Of a DNA stretch of 54,957 nt, positions 26,375 through 35,678 are shown one piece after another; position 1 is the stretch's first letter, and the number at the start of each line of letters is the position of its first letter. The DNA comes from Vibrio sp. 10N.261.45.E2 (GTDB taxonomy: Bacteria > Pseudomonadota > Gammaproteobacteria > Enterobacterales > Vibrionaceae). The DNA lies in the NCBI RefSeq assembly GCF_002875705.1, contig NZ_MCZZ01000149.1, forward strand, positions 1 through 54,957, given 5' to 3'. The translations under genes and the position numbers were made by a program. The notes under the pieces are model-generated. The model made no database searches. It was given only the letters and a program-made list of their open reading frames with translations, and was not told where the DNA came from.

Positions 26375-27178
26375 ATGCATCCAATGCTAAACATTGCGAT
26401 ACGCGCTGCGCGTAAAGCTGGCAACCATATTGCTAAATCTCTAGAAACAACTGATAAGATCGAATCGTCTCTAAAAGGTAACAACGATTACGTTACTAAC
26501 ATTGCTCAAGAAGCTGAGTACATGATCATTGAGACAATCAAAGCATCTTACCCAGAGCACAGCATTATTTCTGAAGAGAAAGGCCTGACTGAAGGTAAAG
26601 ACTCTGACGTACAATGGATCGTTGACCCACTAGATGGCACCAACAACTTTGTAAAAGGTTTCCCTCACTTCTCTGTATCTATCGCTGTTCGCATGAACGG
26701 TCGTACAGAAGTTGCTTGTGTTTATGACCCAATGCTAAACGAGCTATTCACAGCTCAACGTGGCGCTGGCGCTCAGCTTAACAACGCTCGTATGCGTGTT
26801 ACTCAACTAAAAGACCTTCAAGGTACTGTTCTAGCGACTGGTTTCCCATTCAAGCAAAAACAACACTCTGAATCTTTCATGAAGATCATCTCTGGTCTAT
26901 TCATTGACTGTGCTGATTTCCGTCGTACAGGTTCTCCTGCTCTTGACCTATGTTACCTAGCAGCTGGCCGTGTTGATGGTTACCTAGAGCTTGGCCTTAA
27001 GCCATGGGATCTAGCAGCTGGCGATCTAATCGCTCGCGAAGCTGGTGCTATCATGACTGACTTTGCTGGCGGTACTGATTACATGACTTCTGGTAATGTT
27101 GTTGCTTCAAGCGCACGTGGTGTTAAGTCTATTCTTAAGCACGTTCGTGAGAACGCTAACGAAGGTATGCTGAAGTAA
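26375..27178 (+). CDS. suhB: Inositol monophosphatase family protein SuhB (Nus factor)
   Basis: This 267-residue protein has the inositol monophosphatase fold, with metal ligands in EEK, DPLDGTNNF and WDLAAGDLIAREAGA. In E. coli SuhB also joins the NusA/B/E/G complex that promotes rRNA transcription and folding, and this second role is probably the more important one. It is transcribed divergently from trmJ, has a boxA in its leader, and ends in a strong terminator 52 bases downstream. The gene is compact and full length. Confidence 0.95.
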   Translation: MHPMLNIAIRAARKAGNHIAKSLETTDKIESSLKGNNDYVTNIAQEAEYMIIETIKASYPEHSIISEEKGLTEGKDSDVQWIVDPLDGTNNFVKGFPHFSVSIAVRMNGRTEVACVYDPMLNELFTAQRGAGAQLNNARMRVTQLKDLQGTVLATGFPFKQKQHSESFMKIISGLFIDCADFRRTGSPALDLCYLAAGRVDGYLELGLKPWDLAAGDLIAREAGAIMTDFAGGTDYMTSGNVVASSARGVKSILKHVRENANEGMLK

Positions 27179-27230
27179 TTCAGGCCTTACGTTGATAGTC
27201 TCTATTGAATAGAGCGCTAAAAAATTCAAA

Positions 27231-27254
27231 GCCTCGCACATGCGGGGCTTTTTT
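27231..27254 (+). terminator. Intrinsic terminator of suhB
   Basis: GCCTCGC (27231-27237) pairs with GCGGGGC (27242-27248), including one G-U pair, around a four-base loop, and six uridines follow directly. Confidence 0.88.
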
Positions 27255-27269
27255 GTATCTACGATTCCA

Positions 27270-27314
<45 letters not shown>

Positions 27315-27392
27315 ATGGTGGCTCTTAGTGACAGTAAGTGCAACTCAATTTGCCAATAAATTGCGTTGAGCTTCCCCATTAAATTTAGATGT

Positions 27393-27424
27393 AAAAAAAC
27401 CGCTAGTTGCCTAGCGGTTTTTTT
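27393..27424. terminator. Bidirectional terminator after secF
   Basis: CCGCTAG (27400-27406) pairs with CTAGCGG (27411-27417) around TTGC, flanked by A7 on the left and T7 on the right. On the minus strand it ends the queA-tgt-yajC-secDF operon. Confidence 0.9.
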
Positions 27425-27452
27425 GGTTTGTAAATGTCATTCAGCATAGAGC

Positions 27453-28400
27453 CTATGGCATTTCGTCAAACTCTTCACCTTCTTTTTCCACTTGTGGTGG
27501 CATTAGGTGTTCACGCGTAATACCCAACTTCATCGCCAGTGCAGATGCAACGTAGATAGAAGAGTAAGTACCAACGGTAATACCAAGTAGAAGTGCAGTC
27601 GCGAAGCCGTGAATCATAGCGCCGCCCTGAACGAACAATGCAATAACTACGAATAACGTTGTACCAGAAGTGATCAATGTACGGCTCAATGTTTGTGTGA
27701 TTGAGCTGTTCAGTACTTCAGGAGCTTCACCCTTACGCATCTTACGGAAGTTCTCACGAATACGGTCGAATACAACGATGGTATCATTGAGGGAGTAACC
27801 GACTACCGTTAGCAAGGCTGCTACGATGGTAAGATCCACCTCAATTTGCATTAGAGAGAACACACCCAGTGTGATGATAACGTCGTGCGCCAGTGCTAAT
27901 ACAGCACCTGCAGCCAAACGCCATTCAAATCGCACTGATACGTAGATCAGGATACAGATAAGAGAAACTAGGATAGCAAGGCCACCCGCTTCTGTTAATT
28001 CGTCACCCACATTAGGGCCGACGAACTCGATACGACGCATTTCAACTTGTTCACCCGTGCCTTTCTCGATAGCTGAAAGGATTTGGTTACCAAGAGTTTC
28101 GCCAGCAACGCCGTCACGAGGACGTAGACGAACCATTACATCACGAGCTGAACCAAAGTTCTGTACCGTTGCATCACCAAAGCCTTCGGCTTCTAGTGCA
28201 CTACGGATATCAGGAAGGTGTGCCGGTTGTTCAAAACCAACTTCAATCAGAGTACCGCCAGTAAAATCCAGACCCCAGTTCAACGATTTCGTTGTTAGGG
28301 TGAAGATAGCAGTACCAATCATCAAGATAGAAAAAACAAAGGCAACTTTTGACCAACGCATAAAGTCGATCATTTTGTCTGCTTTTAGAATCTGAAACAT
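27453..28400 (-). CDS. secF: Protein translocase subunit SecF
   Basis: This 315-residue inner-membrane protein works with SecD to pull proteins across the membrane using the proton gradient. It has six predicted membrane segments, an N-terminal hydrophobic segment then a periplasmic domain with GLDFTGGTLIEVGF, and the RND-type motif VGYSLNDTIVVFDRIREN. It follows secD after 14 bases and is the last gene of the operon. Confidence 0.97.
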   Translation of the reverse strand: MFQILKADKMIDFMRWSKVAFVFSILMIGTAIFTLTTKSLNWGLDFTGGTLIEVGFEQPAHLPDIRSALEAEGFGDATVQNFGSARDVMVRLRPRDGVAGETLGNQILSAIEKGTGEQVEMRRIEFVGPNVGDELTEAGGLAILVSLICILIYVSVRFEWRLAAGAVLALAHDVIITLGVFSLMQIEVDLTIVAALLTVVGYSLNDTIVVFDRIRENFRKMRKGEAPEVLNSSITQTLSRTLITSGTTLFVVIALFVQGGAMIHGFATALLLGITVGTYSSIYVASALAMKLGITREHLMPPQVEKEGEEFDEMP

Positions 28401-28414
28401 ATTAATTCCTAGCC

Positions 28415-30271
28415 TTAGATCGACAGTTTTTTAACGCGTTTGCCGCCATACATCAGGTTCACGATACAACGTGTTCCGACAATAGCTGTAAACATTGAAG
28501 TCAAGATACCGATAGACAGCGTTACCGCGAAGCCTTTAATCGCACCTGTACCCACAGCAAATAGAATGATTGCTGTTAGCAGTGTGGTGATGTTGGCATC
28601 GGCGATTGTGCTGAATGCGTTCGCGTAACCTTGGTGAATGGCTTGCTGTGGACTGCGTCCATCTCGAAGCTCTTCACGTATACGCTCAAAGATCAGAACG
28701 TTCGCATCAACCGCCATACCGACTGTTAATACGATACCGGCTATACCTGGCAGGGTCATGGTCGCCCCTGGAATCATCGACATCACACCGATAATCAACA
28801 CCAAGTTCGCCATTAGCGCAACGTTCGCAATCAAACCAAAACTACGGTAGTAAAGCAGCGTAAATAGCATTACTGCAGCCATACCCCAAACCATCGCCAT
28901 GATACCCATATCGATGTTTTGCTGACCCATTGATGGACCAATCGTACGCTCTTCTACAATCGAGATAGGTGCAATTAGAGCACCAGCACGCAGTAGAAGT
29001 GCCAAGTTATGAGCTTCAGCCGTTGAGTCGATACCAGTAATACGGAAGTTACGGCCCAGCGCAGATTGAATCGTTGCTTGGTTAATCACTTCTTCGTGCT
29101 TACTTAAGATCACTCGGCCTTCAGGTGTTTTACGACCGCTGTCTTTGTACTCAGCAAATACCGTCGCCATTAGCTTACCGATATTTTGACGAGAGAACGC
29201 AGACATCTTGCTACCACCTTCGCTATCTAGCGAGATGTTAACTTGAGGACGACCATATTCATCAACACTTGAGCTTGCATCAGTAATACTTGAGCCGCCT
29301 AGGATAACGCGCTTCTTAAGTACCACAGGGCGACCATCACGATCTTGCTTGATTTCGCTACCCGCAGGGGCACGACCAGAAGCGGCAGCGGCTAAATCAG
29401 CACTGCTATCAACTTCACGGAACTCAAGTGTCGCTGTCGCGCCAAGAATCTCTTTAGCACGAGCCGTGTCTTGAACACCAGGCAATTCCACAACAATACG
29501 GCTAGCGCCTTGACGTTGAACCAAAGGCTCAGCAACACCAAGTTCGTTCACACGATTACGTAGAATAGTAATGTTTTGCTCAACCGCATAGTTGCGGATT
29601 TCTTGAAGACGAGCTTCAGTGAAGTTAGCAATCAAAGAAAAACGACCATTCGAGTCAGAATCTACGAATGTCATGTCTTGGTGCTTAGATTGCAGTAGCG
29701 ATTTAGCTTCAGCAAGCTGCTCTTCGTTACGTAGAATCACTTCAACCGCATCTTTGCCTGATGGGCGAATTGCACGGTAACGGATCTTCTCTTCACGAAG
29801 TTCACTACGGAAGGCTTCTTCTTGTTGGCCAACGAGCTTTTCCATTGCAGCGTCCATATCCACTTCCATTAAGAAGTGAACACCACCACGTAGGTCAAGA
29901 CCAAGCTTCATTGGTGCAGCACCAATAGATTCAAGCCAATCAGGAGTTGAAGCCGCTAAGTTTAATGCAACGATAACGTTTTCATCTAATGCTTCAGTGA
30001 TAACATCACGGGCACTAATTTGAGAGTCTGTATCGTTAAAGCGAACAAGAATGGAACCGTTTTCTAGAGCAACGGATTTAGTAGAAAGGTTTTCTGCTTC
30101 AAGAGCATTGGTGACAGCATCCAGCGTAGACATATCTACAGAGGCGCCGCGCGCCCCTGTAACTTGAACTGCCGGATCTTCACCGTATATATTCGGAAGT
30201 GCGTACAACGCAGCGATGGCGATAGTAAACACCACCATCAGGTACTTCCATAACGGATAACGGTTTAGCAC
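28415..30271 (-). CDS. secD: Protein translocase subunit SecD
   Basis: This 618-residue partner of SecF has one N-terminal membrane segment, a large periplasmic P1 domain, and a C-terminal RND-like block of five membrane segments. Motifs include GLDLRGGVHFLMEVDM near residue 125 and GMAVDANVLIFERIREELR near residue 525. The length matches E. coli SecD. It follows yajC after 20 bases. Confidence 0.97.
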   Translation of the reverse strand: MLNRYPLWKYLMVVFTIAIAALYALPNIYGEDPAVQVTGARGASVDMSTLDAVTNALEAENLSTKSVALENGSILVRFNDTDSQISARDVITEALDENVIVALNLAASTPDWLESIGAAPMKLGLDLRGGVHFLMEVDMDAAMEKLVGQQEEAFRSELREEKIRYRAIRPSGKDAVEVILRNEEQLAEAKSLLQSKHQDMTFVDSDSNGRFSLIANFTEARLQEIRNYAVEQNITILRNRVNELGVAEPLVQRQGASRIVVELPGVQDTARAKEILGATATLEFREVDSSADLAAAASGRAPAGSEIKQDRDGRPVVLKKRVILGGSSITDASSSVDEYGRPQVNISLDSEGGSKMSAFSRQNIGKLMATVFAEYKDSGRKTPEGRVILSKHEEVINQATIQSALGRNFRITGIDSTAEAHNLALLLRAGALIAPISIVEERTIGPSMGQQNIDMGIMAMVWGMAAVMLFTLLYYRSFGLIANVALMANLVLIIGVMSMIPGATMTLPGIAGIVLTVGMAVDANVLIFERIREELRDGRSPQQAIHQGYANAFSTIADANITTLLTAIILFAVGTGAIKGFAVTLSIGILTSMFTAIVGTRCIVNLMYGGKRVKKLSI

Positions 30272-30291
30272 AGCGAGGATCCTCTAGCTGT

Positions 30292-30621
30292 TTATAGAGA
30301 TTTCAGAGTACCTTTTGGTAGCACTGCTGTAACGAAGTCTTTCTTGATAACTACTTCGTTGTTTGCGTTCAGTTCGATAGCAACGTAGTCGCTGTCTTCT
30401 GCAATCTTAGTGATCTTACCAATTAGGCCACCGCTTGTAAGAACTTCATCGCCTTTGCCCATAGAAGACATAAGGTTCTTGTGCTCTTTAACACGCTTAG
30501 CTTGTGGGCGGTAGATCATGAAGTAGAAGATCACAGCGAACATACCTAGCATGATAAGCATTTCGAAACCGCCGCCTGCTGGTGCACCTTCTGCTGCTGC
30601 GTGAGCTTGAGAAATAAACAT
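30292..30621 (-). CDS. yajC: Sec translocon accessory protein YajC
   Basis: This 109-residue protein has one membrane segment (MLIMLGMFAVIFYFMIYRP, about residues 22-40) and a basic cytosolic tail that forms an SH3-like fold (KGDEVLTSGGLIGKI). It associates with SecDF. The position tgt-yajC-secD-secF is standard. A strong stem-loop lies between tgt and this gene. Confidence 0.95.
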   Translation of the reverse strand: MFISQAHAAAEGAPAGGGFEMLIMLGMFAVIFYFMIYRPQAKRVKEHKNLMSSMGKGDEVLTSGGLIGKITKIAEDSDYVAIELNANNEVVIKKDFVTAVLPKGTLKSL

Positions 30622-30687
30622 TTAAAACATCCTCTATTTATATTTTCGTAATTGTTTGTCTAATTGGGTTGCATCCCTTTATTTTCA

Positions 30688-30717
30688 AGCCCCATCCCTC
30701 CGAAGAGAGACAGGGCT
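30688..30717 (-). promoter_or_regulatory. UUCG-capped stem-loop between tgt and yajC
   Basis: On the minus strand the arms (30705-30717 and 30688-30700) pair over 13 positions when G-U pairs are allowed, closing a UUCG tetraloop. On the plus strand the same arms have three mismatches, so the structure is suited to RNA transcribed from the minus strand. No uridine run follows. It may stabilise or attenuate the transcript between tgt and yajC. Confidence 0.5.
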
Positions 30718-30733
30718 CGCAAAAAAAGAAATA

Positions 30734-31870
30734 CTAAGATTCTTTACCTAGTAGTGGCACTTCACGCCCCATTCTTGCGTAGAACTCTGCAACGAACTCT
30801 TCAAAGCGGTCTTCATCGATAGACTGACGAATGTCTGACATTACTCGTTGGTAGAAACGCAGGTTATGAATCGTGTTCAGTCGAGCACCTAGGATTTCGT
30901 TACAACGATCCAAATGGTGTAAGTACGACTTGCTGTAGTTCTTACAAGTGTAACAGTCACACTCTGAATCTAGTGGTGTTGTATCGGTTTTATGCTTCGC
31001 ATTACGGATCTTGATCACACCTTCAGTCACAAACAGGTGGCCGTTACGGGCATTTCGCGTTGGCATTACACAGTCAAACATGTCGATACCGCGACGAACA
31101 CCTTCAACCAAGTCTTCAGGTTTGCCTACGCCCATTAGGTAACGTGGCTTATCTTCCGGCAGTTGAGGACATGTGTGCTCAAGAATGCGGTGCATATCTT
31201 CTTTTGGTTCGCCTACTGCTAGGCCGCCAACTGCGTAACCGTCAAAACCAATTTCAGTTAGGCCTTTAACAGATACATCACGAAGGTCTTCGTAAACACC
31301 ACCTTGAACGATACCGAATAGCGAGTTCGGGTTTTCAAGTTTGTCGAAGTGGTTACGTGAACGCTCAGCCCAACGAAGAGACATCTCCATTGAGTCTTTT
31401 GCTTCTTTGTGTGTCGCAGGGTAAGGCGTACACTCATCGAAGATCATTACGATGTCTGAACCTAAATCTTTTTGGATTTCCATCGACTTCTCAGCGTCCA
31501 TGAAGATCTTGTCACCGTTTACAGGGTTACGGAAGTGAACACCCTCTTCAGTGATTTTACGCATCGCACCTAGGCTGAATACTTGGAAGCCGCCTGAATC
31601 TGTTAGGATAGGACCGTGCCAATTCATGAAATCGTGCAAGTCACCGTGCATTTTCATGATTTCTTGACCAGGGCGTAGCCATAGGTGGAATGTGTTACCT
31701 AATAGGATTTCAGCACCTGTGTCTTTCACTTCTTCAGGTGTCATGCCTTTTACAGTACCGTAAGTACCTACAGGCATGAATGCTGGGGTTTCAACGGTAC
31801 CGCGTTCAAACTGAAGTTGACCACGACGTGCGCCGCTATTAGTTTTTTTAAGTTCGTATTTTAATTTCAC
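30734..31870 (-). CDS. tgt: Queuine tRNA-ribosyltransferase Tgt
   Basis: This 378-residue enzyme exchanges guanine 34 for preQ1 in tRNAs with GUN anticodons. The catalytic barrel shows DSGGFQVFSLGAMRKI and VLMPTRNARNG-type residues (DCVMPTRNARNGHLF), and zinc ligands lie in CDCYTCKNYSKSYLHHL. The start is a GTG (protein KLKYELKKTNSGARRG), supported by GGAGG four bases upstream and by homology to E. coli Tgt; a further-out start is not needed. It follows queA, whose product acts next in the queuosine pathway. Confidence 0.96.
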   Translation of the reverse strand: MKLKYELKKTNSGARRGQLQFERGTVETPAFMPVGTYGTVKGMTPEEVKDTGAEILLGNTFHLWLRPGQEIMKMHGDLHDFMNWHGPILTDSGGFQVFSLGAMRKITEEGVHFRNPVNGDKIFMDAEKSMEIQKDLGSDIVMIFDECTPYPATHKEAKDSMEMSLRWAERSRNHFDKLENPNSLFGIVQGGVYEDLRDVSVKGLTEIGFDGYAVGGLAVGEPKEDMHRILEHTCPQLPEDKPRYLMGVGKPEDLVEGVRRGIDMFDCVMPTRNARNGHLFVTEGVIKIRNAKHKTDTTPLDSECDCYTCKNYSKSYLHHLDRCNEILGARLNTIHNLRFYQRVMSDIRQSIDEDRFEEFVAEFYARMGREVPLLGKES

Positions 31871-32051
31871 GAAGCCTCCAATATGCCAGAGAAACAATCT
31901 GACTGTTAATTCAGAGCTTAAGTTAGCCTTAATACTCTATGAGGAGCGGTCGCGTATTCCTTGCGAGAGATTAGACAGAGACCCTGCCCGACTCCTAGCT
32001 TACTGCTAGCACCCGTAAATTCTTATGTATATCGCTTATAACCCGCTTAAA

Positions 32052-33104
32052 TTAGCTGGTTTTCTTATTGATGAACATAGCGTCACCGTAGCTGAAGAAA
32101 CGATATTCGCTCTTCACTGCGTGATCGTATGCGCCCATCACGTTGTCGTAACCTGCAAATGCGCTCACCAACATAATCAGCGTTGATTCTGGTAAGTGGA
32201 AATTGGTAATCAAACAATCCACCAACTGGTATTCATAGCCAGGGAAGATAAAGATTTCAGTGTCACCGAAGAACGGAACTAACTCTGTGCCTTTCTTCAA
32301 TGCATCTTGCGCAGCACTCTCGAGTGAGCGAACCGATGTTGTACCAACGGCAATAATGCGCCCGCCACGCGCTTTAGTAGCAGCAACCGCATCTACCACT
32401 TCTTGCGGTACTTCAACGTACTCAGCATGCATGTGGTGATCATTGATATTGTCTACTTTTACTGGCTGAAACGTACCAGCACCAACGTGAAGCGTCACGT
32501 AAGCAAACTCAACACCTTTTTCTTTCATGTCAGCCATTAGCTTGTCATCAAAGTGAAGGCCTGCTGTTGGAGCTGCAACTGCGCCCGGCTTTTCATTATA
32601 GACAGTCTGGTAGCGCTCTTTATCTGCATCTTCATCAGGACGATCAATGTAAGGAGGCAGTGGCATGTGACCAACACTGTTAAGAATCTCTAAAACGCTT
32701 TGCTCGGATGTAAAATGGATTTCAAATAACGCATCGTGGCGAGCCACCATTTCAGCTTCATACTCATCGTTCTCACCAAGGAACAGCTCAGTGCCCGGCT
32801 TCGGTGATTTAGAACAACGAACATGCGCAAGAATACTTTTCTCATCAAGCATACGCTCAACCAACACTTCAAGCTTACCACCTGATGCCTTGCGACCGAA
32901 TACACGAGCAGGAATCACTCGAGTGTTATTGAAAACAACAAGATCGCCTGGCTCAACCAAGTCTAAAACGTCTTTAAACGAACCATCAGCTAGGTTGCCA
33001 CTGTTGCCATCTAATTTAAGTAGGCGGCTTGCAGTGCGCTCCTCTTGAGGATAGCGAGCAATGAGTTCATCTGGTAGGTCAAAGTGAAAATCTGAAACTT
33101 GCAT
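32052..33104 (-). CDS. queA: S-adenosylmethionine:tRNA ribosyltransferase-isomerase QueA
   Basis: This 350-residue enzyme builds epoxyqueuosine on preQ1-modified tRNA using the ribosyl part of SAM. It begins MQVSDFHFDLPDELIARYPQ and shows GDLVVFNNTRVIPARVFG, PTAGLHFD and FHLPESTLIMLVSAFAG, all hallmarks of QueA. It is the first gene of the queA-tgt-yajC-secDF series; a 181-base gap separates it from tgt. Confidence 0.96.
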   Translation of the reverse strand: MQVSDFHFDLPDELIARYPQEERTASRLLKLDGNSGNLADGSFKDVLDLVEPGDLVVFNNTRVIPARVFGRKASGGKLEVLVERMLDEKSILAHVRCSKSPKPGTELFLGENDEYEAEMVARHDALFEIHFTSEQSVLEILNSVGHMPLPPYIDRPDEDADKERYQTVYNEKPGAVAAPTAGLHFDDKLMADMKEKGVEFAYVTLHVGAGTFQPVKVDNINDHHMHAEYVEVPQEVVDAVAATKARGGRIIAVGTTSVRSLESAAQDALKKGTELVPFFGDTEIFIFPGYEYQLVDCLITNFHLPESTLIMLVSAFAGYDNVMGAYDHAVKSEYRFFSYGDAMFINKKTS

Positions 33105-33427
33105 GTGTCTAGTCTTGTCTTAGTTGATGAGATTTGTGCCGTTGACGAATCATAAATCGTAGTTGCTGGATAATCGTTACGGTAAATCAATCGTTACCAG
33201 AAACACATCGCAAACACGACTAAAAATTTCGCAGTGGGCTAGTATAGGCACACGAGCCGCAATAGCAAGGTTTACAGTACTGGATTATTGTAAAGAGGCG
33301 TAAAATAATGCGACCAATTCAGCTCCTCAATTGAAAGAATTAGTTGCACAAAACTCACCCTAGAATGCGTCAGATCTCAGTTATTTTTTGGATAAAAAAC
33401 TATAGTAATAGCAACAAAATAAAAAAG

Positions 33428-33434
33428 AAGGAGG
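33428..33434 (+). promoter_or_regulatory. Strong ribosome-binding site that sets the CBS protein start
   Basis: AAGGAGG is a near-perfect anti-SD match five bases before the ATG at 33440. It shows that a longer in-frame reading frame from 33344 is not the protein start. Confidence 0.85.
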
Positions 33435-33439
33435 TTCGT

Positions 33440-33886
33440 ATGATCAAGGTTGAAGATATGATGACTCGCAACCCTCATACCCTATTGCGCTCACACTCAC
33501 TGGCCGATGCTAAGCACATGATGGAAGCGCTTGATATCCGCCATATTCCAGTCGTAGATTCTGACAGACAACTACTAGGTGTCGTCACACAGCGAGACGT
33601 TCTAGCCGCTCAAGAGTCCAGCCTACAAAACATCCCACCAGCTCAATCTTTTACCCTTTCAACACCGCTTAACGACATCATGCATAAAAGTGTTATGTCT
33701 ATAGAGCCACGTGCAGGATTAAAAGAGTCAGCTATCTATATGCAAAAACACAAAGTGGGCTGTTTACCTGTCGTAGAAAACCACGAACTAGTCGGCATTA
33801 TTACCGACAGCGATTTCGTCACAATCGCTATAAACTTGCTAGAGCTACAGGAAGAAGTCGAGCCAGAAGAAGCTGAAGTGGAGTAA
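33440..33886 (+). CDS. CBS-domain protein
   Basis: This 148-residue protein consists of two CBS domains (a Bateman module) and a short acidic tail (EEVEPEEAEVE). The first domain runs from VEDMMTRNPHTLL to VVTQRDVLAAQ and the second from DIMHKSVMSIEP to VGIITDSDFVTIA. Bateman modules usually bind adenosine nucleotides and regulate a partner. No catalytic domain is attached and the partner is unknown. The gene lies alone between queA (divergent) and oxyR (convergent). Confidence 0.88.
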   Translation: MIKVEDMMTRNPHTLLRSHSLADAKHMMEALDIRHIPVVDSDRQLLGVVTQRDVLAAQESSLQNIPPAQSFTLSTPLNDIMHKSVMSIEPRAGLKESAIYMQKHKVGCLPVVENHELVGIITDSDFVTIAINLLELQEEVEPEEAEVE

Positions 33887-33953
33887 CGCTCGGACGTGAC
33901 ATAAAGAAGAGCGGCCAATTCAGCCGCTCAAAGAGATTTTTTCGACCGGATTA

Positions 33954-34859
33954 TTATAGGAGCTCAGACACCACATCCGCCAATTGGTGGAAGGTTTCAC
34001 GACGCGAAGAGCTTGGTCGCCAAACAAGACCTATGTCTCGGTACGCCTGTTGGCCAGGAGGGTCGATCACCACTAAATTCTGGTTTTGCAGCAAACCATG
34101 GTCGATCGCCATCTGAGGGATAAAGGTAGTACCTAGCCCGTTTGCCACCATTTGAACCAATGTGTGAAGGCTAGTTGCTGTAAATGGGTTTATCTTCTCT
34201 TTATCGGTTAGCTTACAAGCTGATACCGCATGCTCGGTTAAGCAGTGCTCGTTCTCCAACAAGAATACAGACTCGTCTGGCAAGTCGTCATATTTAATTG
34301 GCACACGAATGCCATCTGCTTGATTGCGGCTGATCACCATTCTAAAAGGATCTTGCCCAACAACTTGGCTCTCCATGTTGTCGATATCGACAGGCAGAGC
34401 AAGAATCAGCACATCTAACTCACCATGACGCAGTGCAGCGAGTAAATTCGTTGTCGTATCTTCTCGTAGTAATAAATTTAACTGAGGGAAGCGTTGGTTC
34501 GCTTCTTGTACCAAATCGCACAAAAGGAACGGCGCTATGGTAGGAATACACCCTACTCGCAGCTGCCCTTGCATCGCATCGCCATTACATAGGTTTCCAA
34601 GTTCAACCAAGTCTTGCCCTTTCGCCAATAATTCCCGGCCATGCTTAACCACCAGCTCCCCCGCTTGCGTAAAAACCAATGGACTCTTCTTATCTTTCTT
34701 CTCATAAAGAGGGCAACCAATCAGCTCTTCGAGGTTTTGGATACCTTTACTTAGTGTCGACTGGCTAACGAAACAGCGATCAGCGGCGTCGCTAAAGTGG
34801 CGTGTTTCGTGAAGAGTAACAAGATAGTGAAGTTGCTTAAGACTTGGCCATTTATTCAT
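33954..34859 (-). CDS. oxyR: Hydrogen peroxide regulator OxyR
   Basis: This 301-residue LysR-type regulator has an N-terminal helix-turn-helix (CFVSQSTLSKGIQNLEELI). The two redox cysteines are visible with OxyR spacing, in HCLTEHAVSAC, followed by the conserved FTATSLHTLVQMVANGLG. That spacing, together with a divergent peroxiredoxin gene, makes OxyR more likely than a generic LysR protein. A second OxyR elsewhere in the genome is possible. Confidence 0.85.
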   Translation of the reverse strand: MNKWPSLKQLHYLVTLHETRHFSDAADRCFVSQSTLSKGIQNLEELIGCPLYEKKDKKSPLVFTQAGELVVKHGRELLAKGQDLVELGNLCNGDAMQGQLRVGCIPTIAPFLLCDLVQEANQRFPQLNLLLREDTTTNLLAALRHGELDVLILALPVDIDNMESQVVGQDPFRMVISRNQADGIRVPIKYDDLPDESVFLLENEHCLTEHAVSACKLTDKEKINPFTATSLHTLVQMVANGLGTTFIPQMAIDHGLLQNQNLVVIDPPGQQAYRDIGLVWRPSSSRRETFHQLADVVSELL

Positions 34860-34978
34860 GAAATTACTTTGTAATATGAGTAGGATAAGTTACATGAAGG
34901 TCATGAAACCTGAGAAAAGGACAAAGAATAAGCTTATCGCTTTTTTCGATGAACTTAATCTATTTAATTCGCTTTTTT

Positions 34979-35001
34979 CTATAGTACCGATTGTACTATA
35001 G
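34979..35001. promoter_or_regulatory. 9-bp inverted repeat in the oxyR/peroxiredoxin promoter region
   Basis: CTATAGTAC (34979-34987) and GTACTATAG (34993-35001) form a perfect inverted repeat separated by five bases. TATAGT at 34980-34985 and again at 34997-35002 each resemble a -10 hexamer. ATAG and CTAT are the OxyR half-site words, but the spacing does not fit the E. coli OxyR pattern (ATAG-N7-CTAT). It is probably an operator for the peroxiredoxin gene. Confidence 0.55.
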
Positions 35002-35069
35002 TTTGTCGCGTAGAAACGGAGCCCAAACAAAGATGTGTTGGGCCAACTAATTTTTTAGGAGATTCCAAA

Positions 35070-35678
35070 ATGGTACTAGTAGGTCGTCAAGCCCCTGACT
35101 TTACTGCAGCAGCTGTTCTAGGTAACGGTGAGATCGTTGATAACTTCAACTTCGCAGAATTCACTAAAGGTAAGAAAGCGGTTGTTTTCTTCTACCCACT
35201 AGACTTCACTTTCGTTTGTCCTTCAGAGCTAATCGCTTTCGACAACCGTCTAGAAGATTTCCAAGCTAAAGGCGTTGAAGTAATCGGTGTTTCTATCGAT
35301 TCTCAATTCTCTCACAACGCATGGCGTAACACTGCTATCGCTGACGGCGGTATCGGTCAAGTTAAATACCCTCTAGTTGCTGACGTTAAGCACGAGATCT
35401 GCAAAGCATACGATGTTGAGCACCCAGAAGCAGGTGTTGCTTTCCGTGGTTCTTTCCTAATCGACGCTGACGGCCTTGTACGTCACCAAGTAGTTAACGA
35501 TCTTCCACTAGGCCGTAACATCGATGAAATGCTACGCATGGTAGACGCACTAAACTTCCACGAGAAGAACGGTGAAGTTTGTCCTGCACAATGGGAAGAA
35601 GGTAAATCAGGTATGGACGCATCTCCAAAAGGCGTTGCAGCATTCCTATCTGAGCACGCTGACGACCTAAGCAAGTAA
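35070..35678 (+). CDS. Two-cysteine peroxiredoxin (AhpC/Tsa family)
   Basis: This 202-residue peroxidase reduces hydrogen peroxide and organic peroxides. The peroxidatic cysteine is in FYPLDFTFVCPSEL and the resolving cysteine in GEVCPAQW. It lacks a C-terminal YF motif; it does have the GGIG stretch (DGGIGQVKYP). AGGAG precedes the start. It is transcribed divergently from oxyR across a 210-base gap, which suggests induction by peroxide. Codon use is strongly biased, as expected for an abundant protein. The gene name is left blank because AhpC and Prx names are used inconsistently in Vibrio. Confidence 0.93.
   Translation: MVLVGRQAPDFTAAAVLGNGEIVDNFNFAEFTKGKKAVVFFYPLDFTFVCPSELIAFDNRLEDFQAKGVEVIGVSIDSQFSHNAWRNTAIADGGIGQVKYPLVADVKHEICKAYDVEHPEAGVAFRGSFLIDADGLVRHQVVNDLPLGRNIDEMLRMVDALNFHEKNGEVCPAQWEEGKSGMDASPKGVAAFLSEHADDLSK

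Noticed and set aside
33344..33439. N-terminal extension of the CBS-domain protein
   Set aside because: The near-perfect ribosome site at 33428-33434 marks the ATG at 33440; the extension is not CBS-like.
34979..35001. Canonical OxyR binding site
   Set aside because: The half sites do not have the ATAG-N7-CTAT spacing, so only an unspecific operator is claimed.
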